From Morinoia aosen (lineage: Eukaryota > Arthropoda > Malacostraca > Amphipoda > Talitridae), in the NCBI GenBank assembly GCA_030386875.1, contig CM059563.1, positions 46,902,102-46,966,101 on the forward strand: a stretch of 64,000 nucleotides of DNA. Reading direction: 5' to 3'. The notes under the pieces are model-generated. The model did no database searches, was not told where the DNA came from, and saw only the letters and a list, made by a program, of their open reading frames with translations. Of this stretch, positions 35,445 through 45,624 are shown piece after piece. Numbering within the stretch: the stretch's first letter is position 1; each line of letters starts with the position of its first letter. A program made the translations under genes and the position numbers.

Positions 35445-35890
35445 AGAAGAACAAAATGATCACACATGAAAAACATAATGCGAGTAGTATGCATTAATGC
35501 ACGCTCAAGATAATGAAGAAAACGTTATCCATGACAGCGCAAAACGAGAGAAACCATTATAGTTGCAGAACAAGAAAATAACTTTGCATTATGCAATCAA
35601 CATTAGCGCCAGCCGCACGCATTTCATTCTACGTGTTTCCCAAGTCCATGATTCAAGAGTAGCGAGGCTTGTGGATCAAATCATGAATGAAACATATGGG
35701 ATCAATACCAATTTGATCAAATAATGACAAGTTTATGCCGCAACCAAATGGCGGCTGCACACCTGCATAATAATTTACACGAGGCAGCCGTCGTAACTGC
35801 AAAAAGTCTTGCCACTTTCTGCCACAGCAGGTGAGAACGAATCTTGGTCTGCTACATATTGCACTACTGAAACGGGCAATGGTTTGCTGA
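35445..35890. other. unique sequence, no gene seen
   Basis: Nothing is recognised. A 142-codon minus-strand frame (35653-36081) extends into the degenerate repeat to the right and is unsupported. Confidence 0.4.
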
Positions 35891-35894
35891 ACTT

Positions 35895-36080
35895 CTGTGC
35901 AGCAGTGCTTATCATTGGTTGTACAGCAATTTTGCAATTCCTGTACAGCTGTGTTTGTCCTGTGTGTTGGCGTACTTCTGTAGCGCAGTAGTTGTATTTC
36001 CTTTTGGTCTTTCTGTACTTCTACAATTACTCTACAGCTGTGTGTGCTCTTTGCATTGATGTAATTATGCGGTGCTGCCA
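35895..36080. repeat. degenerate tandem repeat around tacagctgtgt
   Basis: The block gtacagctgtgtttgtcc (about 35943) recurs as ctacagctgtgtgtgctc (about 36032), 89 bp away. Shorter related pieces lie between and before them. A further piece, gtgtagctgtattcgccc, appears at about 36655, on the far side of an R2 copy and a retroposon. The array was therefore probably interrupted by those insertions. Confidence 0.5.
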
Positions 36081-36129
36081 TGCAGCTTGGATTTTAAGCT
36101 ACTCTAGCACGTTTCCTGCGAAAGGACCC

Positions 36130-36330
36130 CCCGGTGGTGAGTGAGGGGATATTCATAATGCTGCTAACCGACCTGCAGTCACTAACTCAATTTCTATAAA
36201 TACTTAATGAAAGCTAAATGAAGGCACGATGCAGTAAATGTATGTTATTTTCATAATTGCTTACTACAATTGACTTTAAACTTAAATTGAATATTGAACT
36301 TCAGTTTAACCCATCGCGGTTAACGAGTCA
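36130..36330 (+). repeat. dispersed repeat R2, copy 2
   Basis: This shares the ordered blocks listed for the copy at 28.9 kb, including ttcataatgctgctaaccga, gctaaatgaagg, gactttaaacttaa and gaacttcagtttaaccc. It runs straight into a retroposon on its right. Orientation is the same as copy 1. Confidence 0.6.
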
Positions 36331-36651
36331 AGCTTTTCTTACAACTACAAAGATGTTCCCAAGAGAGAAAGGAGGAAAGCATCATTTAGTATAAAATGAA
36401 TGGAAGAAGAAACCTATGCACAAGATGTTTCCCCGAACCATGCCCCATAGAACCAGAAAAATGAAATGAATTTATGAAGAAAGTAGTAGTAGTTGGAAAA
36501 TGATCAGTAAGCCGCAGAAAGATGGTCCGTATAAAAAAAAATGTATTCTTTTTCAAGGCAAAGAAAGCTAGAGAGCCTTTAGCTCGAGGCCTCACATCCC
36601 TCCTGGAAGCGCTAATTCACACAGATACAATAGTTGTGTGCTCTTGAGGAG
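36331..36651 (-). mobile_element. retroposon family A copy adjoining R2
   Basis: The landmarks are tacaactacaaagatgttcc, gagagaaaggaggaaagcat, cctatgcacaaga, ggtccgtat, cctttagctcgaggcctcac, and ctggaagcgctaattc, with a right end near cttgagg. The left tail is short. No target-site duplication is clear, perhaps because the insertion lies at the edge of R2. Confidence 0.75.
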
Positions 36652-36866
36652 TGCTGTGTAGCTGTATTCGCCCTTCGCCTTGATGTGTTTCAGTAAAGCT
36701 GTTGTGATTGTTGTTTGCATGGCTGTATGTTCGTGCATGAATGCACGTACATTCCCTAATGAGTCACGGAAATAACAGCTAAGTCTTCTGAAATAGTTTT
36801 ATGAACTGAAGTGCGAGGAATCCCTCTGGAGTTAAATGTGAAAGTCTGCATAAAAGGAACAATACA

Positions 36867-36911
36867 ATTGATTGATTTTGAATTTTTAGTCTCCCTTTAC
36901 CACAAAAAATT
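36867..36911 (-). mobile_element. retroposon family A, tail-end fragment
   Basis: Only the tail end is present: attgattgattttgaa followed by ttagtctccctttaccacaa. It is cut off by the start of the next copy. This is either an interrupted older copy or a 5'-truncated insertion. Confidence 0.5.
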
Positions 36912-37190
36912 AGGATTATAAGTTAGTTTAACCCTCCCTAACCGCTACAAAAAGAGCGTATCGAAGAGGAAGGCACCATTTAGTATGGAAATAAGAGAAT
37001 GAGGAATATATGCAGAAGGGGCATAGAAACATTAAGTTGAGAAAGAAGTGCATGAAACAAGATAAAAGTTGAAGAAGAAAGTAGTAGGTGCGGATGAACA
37101 GAACAGTAGTGAGCCGAAAAAAGTGGTCCTTAACATAAAAAAAAATTATTTCGACAAAAAGAAGGCCTACCTAACTCTCAGCTCATGACC
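36912..37190 (-). mobile_element. retroposon family A, truncated copy
   Basis: It begins with aggattataagttagtttaa and keeps ccctccctaaccgctac, gaagaggaaggcaccattta, gaagttgaagaagaa-type blocks, and gaaggcctacctaactctca. It stops after gctcatgacc. The missing right end corresponds to the element's 5' part, so this is a 5' truncation. It closely resembles the copy at the right end of the window, including a shared gagcgtatcgaagagg variant. Confidence 0.75.
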
Positions 37191-37194
37191 AGGA

Positions 37195-38900
37195 ACAAAA
37201 AAGTTTTAAAAAGAAAAATTATCCCATGAAACCCCATTCCTGACAGATGGGAATGGAATGCTACAAGAAAGGTTCGTAAAAATGTCACTTGAAACAATTA
37301 TTTCTGTCTCAAAATTTCAAGTATCGCATCCAAATTCCTGGCCACAGTAAATAAGGGAAAAATGGGTCGTATCTTTTATTTAGCATGGAAATCAACTTGG
37401 TTGGCGAATAAAACGGCAGAATCGCTCTGATCTGGCCCAATGATGTTTAAAAAAATTCGCATCCGATGACACCAATGTGAGGGGAATGGATTTTTTGTTC
37501 TCAAATATGCCTATTCCTCCTGCTGTCATTTTCCGAATAGATTTTGATTTACTACTCATGATCCAAAACTTCTCAACGCATTAAAAAACAAAATAAAAAG
37601 CCGGGAGTAAGAGGACGGACGACTGCGATGATGTGTGTAACCGATGTGGTGAGGGGAGGATGAGGAGCATGTGAAGGAGGGACAGTGAAGAGGGGAGACG
37701 CAGTCACGTGCACGGACAGGAAGTGAGGGTACTTAAAAAGAGAGGGGCCGAGGGAATGACTTTCCACTGACCACGCAAACGTGAGATCTAGTGTAGTCTT
37801 GGCCAATACTCGCCTCACTGCATGCCACTCTTGAGTGGGTGTTCGCTAAACTGCCTGTGTAACTGACAACTTTATACAAGTTTCTCTCACTCATGTATAC
37901 TGGATACCTTGACCAACTTGACTATTAGCAGAGGGTGACTACCATCGTATGTATAGTACCTAACTCATCATTACATATGTATACTGAATGCAATGACTAA
38001 CTCAGGATGGGAAAAGAAAGTAATTAACTATTTGAAATATGAGTATTTTTCCTCGAGGAAGTTATGGTTGAACAGCGAGTTGTCCAAGACAGAGCACACA
38101 GAACTTTTCCTTGATTTTATTTGAGCCATTCGGTACCGTTCCAATTGGCAACAATTTTGAAATCATCAAAGCACTTGCATAACTATGAACATGGTCTTCC
38201 CATTGAATATGAAGATATTCTCGAATGCCGTCCCATAACTTAATCGGAAACTTTTCGCGTCTAGGAGATGATCCCACTTACATAACTCAAAACTTTTTTC
38301 GCTCTCTTAAAATGAGATTTTATAGAAGAGATTATATGAAAATACCTGAACAGAACTCTAAAAATCACACAGCCCAGGCGCTAGAATTTGAAGTTGGAAG
38401 AATCGACCAACTGCTTAGTGCTTATCCCCCCAGCAGACCACGATGGGGCATTTCACACTCGTGTAACATAAGCGATTCACTTTTATTTGACGAGCACAAG
38501 CAAGAGGCCAGGCATGGAGCAAGCATGTGCCGCTCTGTTTAAAGACTCAGGCAAGTAAGCAGGGCTGAGGAACATAAAACGCCGCTCCAGGGACCAATTA
38601 AAACAGTCCTGCTCAATTATAGAAGACAGTTGAGGCATAATAAATGCTCCAAGCCAACACCAAAAAATGGTATGGTAAATATGCAATAATCTATGCAGGA
38701 AAAACAAGCACAGCAGCGCGCTTAATCAGAAAAATCGTCCATACTTCATAAGTTCTAGAAATGAAGTATATAGAGTATATGTAGACTTAACTATAGAGTT
38801 ATATAATAACTATATAATGTATATAGAGTTATTTTTCTTGACCTTTACAGGTAGAGAGAAATAAAATTACATTACAGGCGTAACAGGTATTATTAAAAAC
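37195..38900. other. unique sequence, no gene seen
   Basis: AT-rich with a purine-rich patch at 37610-37720. A short direct pair, tgtatactggatac and tgtatactgaatgc, lies near 37894 and 37977. An AT-only stretch at 38766-38830 has repeated tatagagttat and is partly self-complementary. The 105-codon plus-strand frame at 38225-38542 is unsupported. Confidence 0.4.
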
Positions 38901-38904
38901 TCGG

Positions 38905-39110
38905 CAGTATATATTTCATCTACAACACCCATTGAAGATGACGATAAAAGCGTAATCAAGTGCTGCTTCCCATCTACAAGCGAGTTAAAAACGACCTCTT
39001 GTGCGCATATATTTTATCTCTAATAAGAATGGCAGAGGACAAAAAGGATATTCCAGTAATCAAATGTTGCTAACCGTCTACAAGCGAGCAAAAAACGACG
39101 TCTTGTCCAA
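38905..39110. repeat. 104-bp tandem duplication, two diverged copies
   Basis: The block gtaatcaagtgctgcttccc then tctacaagcgagttaaaaac at about 38952 recurs at 39056 as gtaatcaaatgttgctaacc then tctacaagcgagcaaaaaac, a spacing of 104 bp. The flanking tatatattt and gaagatgacga blocks also repeat. Confidence 0.7.
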
Positions 39111-39114
39111 GAGT

Positions 39115-39470
39115 CAGCTGAGACTTGGTGCGTGTAAGCAAAGGAGCTCGAGAACTGTCGCAATTACAGTCACTTCCTTGGCAAGGCGGGCATGCAAACT
39201 GCAGAGCTGTAAACAAACTCTTCACTGCTGCCCGAGAACACAGCGCCACCTTGTGGAGACGGCAGTGCATTGCAGCTTTTGTTTGCTAGTTGAAGACCAG
39301 CTCTACTAGGCGATGAAGGAAATTGAATGCGTCTACTTTATGATGAATATGCTCAATTAGTTTAGCAGTGATAACCTCTTGTAAGGTGGCGACAGAATGT
39401 CGCAACACGGGTGGCTACAGAAGAGGAGTGAAACAGCAAGAGTGACAACAAAAGTGGAGAGTTGCAATAA
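39115..39470. other. unique spacer, no gene seen
   Basis: A GC-balanced piece leads into the next array. No recognisable gene. Confidence 0.4.
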
Positions 39471-39474
39471 GAGC

Positions 39475-40005
39475 GGCAACACAGGCAGGTGTATCGCAGC
39501 ACGGGTGGCCACACAGGCAGGTGTATCGCAGCACGAGTGGCAACACAGGCAGGTGTATCGCAGCACGGGTGGCCACACAGGCAGGTGTGTCGCAGCACGG
39601 GTGGCAACACAGGCAAGTGTATCGCAGCACGGGTGGCCACACAGGCAAGTGTATCGCAGCACGGGTGGCCACACAGGCAGGTGTATCGCAGCACGAGTGG
39701 CAACACAGGCAGGTGTATCGCAGCACGGGTGGCAACACAGGCAGGTGTGTCGCAGCACGGGTGGCAACACAGGCAAGTGTATCGCAGCACGGGTGGCCAC
39801 ACAGGCAGGTGTATCGCAGCACGAGCGGCAACACAGGCAGGTGTATCGCAGCACGGGTGGCAACACAGGCAGGTGTGTCGCAGCACGGGTGGCAACACAG
39901 GCAAGTGTATCGCAGCACGGGTGGCCACACAGGCAAGTGTGTCGCAGCACGAGTGGCAACACAACGAGCGCCGCAGCACGGGTGGCAACACAGCAGGTGT
40001 GAGGG
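39475..40005. repeat. 32-bp minisatellite, about 16 copies, with higher-order structure
   Basis: The unit comprises gtgtatcgcagcacgggtgg and ccacacaggcag. Variable positions are tat or tgt, cgg or cga, cca or caa, and cag or caa. The cgagtgg-type variant (cgagcgg in one copy) lies at about 39531, 39691, 39819 and 39947, so it recurs every 160 and then 128 bp (five, then four units). Because 32 is not a multiple of three, several frames stay open on both strands (up to 241 codons, minus). None is a believable gene. Confidence 0.95.
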
Positions 40006-40009
40006 GCTG

Positions 40010-40210
40010 CCACGCCAGGGAATGAGGGCTCGGAAGCGCTAGCGTGCGGCCGCCGTGCGACCGGAGGTGTGACAATGAGAACTGCAAGTCACGGCTGAGG
40101 GCAGGGGTGCTTTGGGGGCCGGAGTGTCAACAAGCCGGGGGCGTGTGCAGGGTGTAAATAGGGTGCTGGGGAAGGGAGGAAAGGAGTCGGAGTGAGAGTT
40201 GCGACTCAAG
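40010..40210. other. GC-rich unique spacer
   Basis: CpG- and G-rich unique DNA (gcgtgcggccgccgtgcgac and similar) between two arrays. No recognised gene. Confidence 0.3.
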
Positions 40211-40214
40211 TTAG

Positions 40215-40450
40215 AGAGGCATCATGAGCTCTAACAGAGGTATTACTGGCTTCTAAGAGAGGTATTAAAACGTCCTAATTAACGCTTTATAAGTGCTAAT
40301 GGGGGTATTACGAGTAACTAAAGAAAGTGTTACTGGTTTCTAATAGAGGTACTAAAAGCAGTAAGGAAAGAGAAACGAACAACTAAAGGAGATATTCAGA
40401 GCCACTAAGGGAGGTATAACGAGTCATTAGGGGATGCATTAGAGGCAATT
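40215..40450. repeat. degenerate repeat around ctaatagaggtatta
   Basis: About eight decayed copies of a 22-30 bp unit are visible: ctaacagaggtattactgg, ctaagagaggtattaaaa, ctaatgggggtattacgag, ctaatagaggtactaaaa, ctaagggaggtataacgag and others. Confidence 0.65.
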
Positions 40451-40454
40451 GAGA

Positions 40455-40930
40455 AAGGAAGGAATGAATGTCAGTTACAGCAGCAATAGTTGCAAAGAAT
40501 TGCAAAAGAATGAATTGAATCGATTTCAACGGAAAATGAGTTCATCCAGTAAAACGACGTGGACGACAAGAGTTTATGTAAGTGAACACAGAATTTATCC
40601 AGTGAAGTGTACGGGAAGACAAGAGTTCAAATTAAAGATTGTGTAAAATGAAAATTTGGTTATACACGTATATCACATCAGCACAATGTAATATGTTTTA
40701 ATATTTAGGTGATAGACACGATAGAATATTTGAGAATAATGAAGGCAAAAATCCCTTTTCATGTTACCCCAACTCGAGTAAAAGAAATGCCTCTCTGAAA
40801 TATGCTGAGAATTTTTTGACTGCCAATGACACGCGGTGAAATGACAAGGTGAAGAAGAAAATGATTAGGCACGCTCGACAAAATGGACGTAACAACAGCT
40901 AGGAACACACCATCAGAATAACAGAGCAGA
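40455..40930. other. unique spacer, no gene seen
   Basis: AT-rich DNA without recognisable repeats or genes. Confidence 0.4.
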
Positions 40931-40934
40931 CGAT

Positions 40935-41145
40935 CATTAGGTGCGCTGCAACACAACAATGAAGAATACAACACGCTGCAACACAACAATGATGCAGGCA
41001 ACACGACAATGAATTAAGCAACAAGCAGCAACACTACCATGAAGACAACACACTACAACACAACAATGATGTAGGCAACACGACAATGAATTAAGCAACA
41101 AGCAGCAACAATACCATGAAAACAACACGCTACAGCACAACGACA
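40935..41145. repeat. 77-bp tandem repeat, two to three copies
   Basis: The block acaacaatgatg, then aggcaacacgacaatgaatt, aagcaacaagcagcaaca and taccatgaa begins at 40983 and recurs at 41060. A partial copy precedes it. The smaller motif caacacaacaatgaa recurs inside the unit. Confidence 0.75.
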
Positions 41146-41149
41146 AAGC

Positions 41150-42590
41150 ACTGAGGCAGGTGAGCAGCAAGGAACAGAGCGGTGGCGTTGTGCCGTGCGG
41201 CAGCGCACGGGAGAGGCCGTCATCTGCCCCGATAGAGCTGACGTGCGCCAGATAGCGCTGATAGCGGACATGGGCAGCCAAGCGGCCCAGCCGCTCACCT
41301 CAAACCTGGGGTCCAGAGCGTGTGAAGTCTATGCTCAACCTCCCGTGGGGTTCAGAGCGTGAAGGTTCAACTGAGACTCAGAGGACAAAGCGTTGAAGTT
41401 TAGAGCGTGTGGGGTTCACATTGAGTGAGTGCTGTAGGGGCAATATATATGCAAGCGAGGTTGCGGCTTTCGAAAGGTGACCTGATGAATGGACCGGCTG
41501 AAACGATCTCTGGTTAATTCATCCGCGTACTTGAACAGCATGTAAAAACCCGGTAGGTCATATCGAAATCGCCTAACATCTTCCCACTGCAGTCAACACT
41601 TATTAAATATGAAGAAAATTATGATGTCCAAGCCAGTTTCCACCCGTAGAACTGCAGCTTTTGAATATTAGAAAAACACTACTCGAAATCTATATACATG
41701 GAGCGTAACTGAGCAGTTGTATAAAATTACTGATAAAAGCGTCAATTAATAAATTACTTGTGAATTTATTATATTCTTTGGTTGTCGCAAATTTAGAATG
41801 ATACCTCATAAATCTAACAGCATAAAGTAAACATTTACTATCTTCTATGTTTGCAAATCATCCTAGCCAAGAAGTGAACTGGTTTTGCCGTTTTGTTGGC
41901 AGAGCATTAGAAACACTCTTGCATTTCCAGTACAAATACAAAATATAAAATTTGTATGAATGCAAACTACAAAAATTGCAAAGAAAATCAAAATAGAAAA
42001 CTAATAAAAATTATCAAATGCATTATACAAAACTGTAAAAAAATATGCGTCAAAACGTCATTTCTCCGGCGCATCTAATCAGTATTGTCAGAATGGCATG
42101 CCGTGTGTGTGCGCTAGGTACATATACGAGAAGCAGGGAGTGAGGGCCAAATCCCCAGAGGGTGAGGACGCCCTGCTGTGCTCGTCAAGCGGCAACCCCT
42201 TCTCTTCAGAAGGCCAGGCACGACGAGGCCCGGAACCGTGCAGCCAGGCTGGCCTATTTCTGGCGCTTAATTTTTTAAACCCCATTGACAAATAGTAAAT
42301 CTGGTACCTCTAGAAGTCCGACGGACAACCGAACATCAGACTACCGCTCAAAGTTACTACATACTCGTATAATTTCATAATCAATCTGGATTGAAAATGC
42401 TCAAACTTGTTTTTTTTTTTCAGAAAAATACCCATCTGGCAACCCATGCGGAGGGGGTTAGTGAGGCCACGCCAGCGCCACAAAACTTGGGCTGGGACCA
42501 GCAAATGAAGCGACCGCCTCTCCGACACTGACTAATTGCACGAGAAATAAGAGCGCTCGCTGCCATGGGAACGGTGTCAACACAGCGTCT
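41150..42590. other. unique sequence, no gene seen
   Basis: The left part (41160-41460) is GC-rich, with gttcagagcgtg repeated loosely near 41310-41420. The remainder is AT-rich. Frames of 65-67 codons on both strands at 42088-42295 overlap and are unsupported. Confidence 0.4.
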
Positions 42591-42595
42591 GGCTG

Positions 42596-42968
42596 CTGGT
42601 GGTGTGTGTGTGAGTGTGGCGTGTGTGTGTGGGAGGTGGGGTGTGTGTAGCGGGTGTGTGAGTGGGGGAGGTGGGGTGTGTATAGCGGGTGTGTGAGTGG
42701 GGGAGGTGGGGTGTGTATAGCGGGTGTATGTGTGCGTGGGAAGTGGGGTGTGTGTAGCGGGTGTGTGTAGCGGGTGTATGTGGGGTGTGGGAGGTGGGGT
42801 ATGTGTGGCGTGTGTGTTTGGGAGTGGGAGGTAGGGTGAGTGTGGGGAGTGTATGAAAGGTGGGGTGCGTATGACGTGTGTGGGAGTGGGAGGTGGGGTG
42901 AGTGTGGGGAGTGTATGAAAGGTGGGGTGTGTATGGCGTGTGTGTAGGAGGTGGGGTGTGTATGAGTG
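42596..42968. repeat. GT-rich array, units of about 35-55 bp
   Basis: This is a strongly strand-biased tract of gtgtgtgt, gggaggtgggg and agcgggtgtgtg blocks. A 35-bp unit (gtgtgtgagtgggggaggtg followed by gggtgtgtatagcgg) is repeated perfectly near 42650-42720, with looser copies to the right. Alternating GT favours Z-DNA, and the G-runs favour quadruplexes. The 184-codon minus-strand frame rich in H, T and P is a by-product. Confidence 0.9.
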
Positions 42969-43182
42969 GGATTATGAATGAGTAAAAAGAAAAGTCTCAC
43001 ACCGTAAAACAAGAGGTAAAATAGAAAATAGGGAAATTAGGAAGAATTGCTCTGGAAAGAAAGGTGGGGAAGGCACTCAGAGGGAGTCATGCATAAGAGA
43101 GGGAAGACAGCAAGACGCAGTTCGTGTGCAACACATTGTTTCTACTGAGAAATTATGTTGACATAACACTAGCGTATGAGTA

Positions 43183-43612
43183 GATGAGCGGCCTGTGGAA
43201 AGTAGATAAGCGTAGATGAACAGTCTCTGGGAAGTAGATACGCGTAGATGAACGGTCTCTGGGAAGTAGATGAGCGTAGATGAACGGTCTCTGGGAAGTA
43301 GATAAGCGTAGATGAACGGTTTCTGGGAAGTAGATAAGCGTAGATGAACGGTCTCTGGGAAGTAGATAAGCGTAGATGAACGGTCTCAGGGAAGTAGATA
43401 AGCGTAGATGAACGGTCTCTGGGAAGTAGATAAGCGTAGATGAACGGTTTCTGGGAAGTAGATAAGCGTAGATGAGCGGTCTCTGAGAAGTTGATAAGCG
43501 TAGATGAACGGTCTCTGGGAAGATGATAAGCGTAGATGAACGGTTTCTGGGAAGTAGATAAGCGTAAAGGAGCGGTCTCTAAGAAGTAGATAAGCGTAGA
43601 TAATCTGTCTCG
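43183..43612. repeat. 32-bp minisatellite, about 13 copies
   Basis: The unit is gtagataagcgtagatgaac followed by ggtctctgggaa, with ggtttctggg, gatgagcgg and gttgataagc variants. It has no sequence in common with the other 32-bp array at 39.5 kb. A 169-codon minus-strand frame runs through it and is an artefact. Confidence 0.93.
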
Positions 43613-43614
43613 GG

Positions 43615-45255
43615 AGACCTCACGCTCCACTAAGCGGGCGGGTCCAGAAAAGCAGCCAACCAACATCCCGACGCACAATTCTACCTAGAAAGTTATAAAT
43701 ATGTTTTCATAAGTTTTCTAGCACCAGATACCCTTCCGAACCGCGAAAAAATATTGAAATACTCATTTAATCTTCTCTTTTTCAAATAATAAATATCTGG
43801 TAGTATCTATGTCAACCCAAGAATAAAATATATATTTACCCGAATACCAACCGGTAGCAGTTTCTAGTGTTCGTGCGGAGAGTTGTGAACAAATGAAGAG
43901 CTTTGCTCTGCAAACATCACTGTCGTCTCAGTTTGTAACACTATGTACACTAAGCTCTGTCATTTGATCTTTGGCTCGCACACTTCATCTGAAGTAGGGA
44001 CATTCCACGCCAAACAAATATACTCTAAAATGATACTGCCTCGCTCTTAACAATTTCATGATGAATTAGAAATGTTTGCCGAATGTAATACAAAATTAAA
44101 TGAAAAACAGATCTATACAAAACCTACAAGATCTGTACAAGACGTATAATTCAAAATCTACGAAGAGATACCATTACAAACTGACAATCAACTCGCATTT
44201 ATTCTATAACAAATACACGCAAGCAAAACTTCGAGCAGTAGAGCCGCAGCAACAGCCAGTAGCACACAGTTAGCAGACATAATTGCAACTGATGTCATAG
44301 GAAATCGTCAATTGAGGCAGCGAGTTAGAAAGTCCGTTGGAAATTAGGGGCAGGCGGCGGCAGTAGGTGTGAGCCGCGGCGCAGCTGATGACAGTCATTT
44401 GCGTCGTCAGACGGAAAGTCGAATGGCGCACGAGTAGCGGCACTGACGCGCGCGGACGCAACAAGTGAGGAGGTACGTGGAGGTGGGCAGGAGGGATAGC
44501 TAGTGCAGGTGGGCAGGTGGAACAGTTATTGCTGTGGAACAGCACCGATAGAAAGTATTAGACTGCAAAATAATGTAACAGTAACAGAAGGAATAAGTGA
44601 AGTAGGAAGATTGGAATAATTTACTGTAATAAAAGAATAACCAAACAGGCAATAGAAGAATCATAAAAATGAACAGAATGATCACAAGTAAACGGACAGG
44701 AGAATAAAAGAAAAGCGTGACTTGGGACCTGGATAGGCAGATGGCGTATAAGGGACACAACATGCAGGTGTGCGCCAGAGGGGTAATATGCAAAGTAAAA
44801 ATTGCCGGATGGAAACACAATCCGTAACTTGAGGCGCGGTATGCAAGTGCTGAACAAAAATAAAAAAGAGGAATTTAAATGTAATTTGGCTGATATTTTC
44901 CATTATATTTATTCGTTCGACGTTCAAACTCATTCAGCATTATTTTGTTATTCATTACTATTTGTTTACAATTGTTATTAACCTGTGAAAACAATCTTAA
45001 TTATACTAACGTTAAAGAAAAAACCGAGTAAAGATAGCATCCGAGGTATTCTACTACTGAGTATCGTTACGGAAGTAGCGTTACTCAAGAGATCACAAGT
45101 TTCACGTTACCCGAGTAACGTGAAGCAATTTATGTTATCCAAGAGGCATTACAAACCTTACGTTATTCTGATATTATAACCTAAGCCAGAAGTAATGTGC
45201 GGGCAATGTTCTAGGACTAGTGACTAGTGTTCAATGTTTAATAAACTAACCATTC
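43615..45255. other. unique sequence with a GC-rich block and a short hairpin
   Basis: A CpG-rich block at about 44335-44520 stands out from AT-rich flanks. It contains gctgatgacagtcatttgcg and then cgtcag, partly self-complementary. Overlapping minus-strand frames at 44270-44933 are not recognised. A perfect small hairpin is noted separately at 45101-45124. Confidence 0.35.
45101..45124. other. perfect 10-bp hairpin with gtaacg motif
   Basis: The sequence ttcacgttac, loop ccga, gtaacgtgaa is a perfect inverted repeat. Related cgttac and gttac strings recur nearby (45064, 45078 and 45160). It may be the decayed end of a foldback or hAT-like element, but no target-site duplication is visible. 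Confidence 0.5.
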
Positions 45256-45260
45256 TCCCA

Positions 45261-45622
45261 GATTGATTGATTTTAAGTTAGTATCAGCCTCCATTACCAG
45301 AACAAAGACGTTCATAGAGGGGTTGGATGAAAGCGCCATTCAGTATGGAGTAAAGGGAACGTTGAATCTATGTACAAAGTGTGTTTCCGCACAGGATCTC
45401 AATCGCAAAGAAACAGTAAGTTGAGAGGGAATGTTGGGAAACAGGATCAAAGTTGAAAAAGAAAGTCAGAGGTGCTGAAAAACAGGACAGCAGTGAACCG
45501 AAAGAAGATGGTCCTGAACAAAACAAAACAAAAGGAGGCTTACCTAACTCTCAGTTCGGGACCCCACATTTTCTACCTAGGATTGTTAATTGTCATAGAT
45601 ACAATAGTTATAGCCCCATGGA
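45261..45622 (-). mobile_element. retroposon family A copy with GATT tail
   Basis: It starts with gattgattgattttaagtt, the clearest GATT-type tail, and then follows the family: cagcctccattaccag, ggagtaaagggaacg, tgtacaaagtgtgtttccgc, aggatctcaatcgcaaagaa, aagtcagaggtgctgaaaaa, caggacagcagtgaaccgaa, ggcttacctaactctcag, and ggattgttaattgtcatag. A short unrelated-looking frame (45453-45704) is not a gene. Confidence 0.8.
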
Positions 45623-45624
45623 AG

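Noticed and set aside
37889..38003. Tandem duplication around tgtatactggatac
   Set aside because: Only two short, diverged matches 83 bp apart, with little similarity between them, so this is likely chance.
39357..40087. Cysteine-rich 218-241 codon proteins on the minus strand
   Set aside because: They are a by-product of the 32-bp array, and plus-strand frames of 173-201 codons overlap them.
45540..45575. Pol III B box inside the retroposon
   Set aside because: One copy has agttcgggaccc on the plus strand, but the tail and target-site duplication place the sense strand on the minus side and other copies do not keep the motif.
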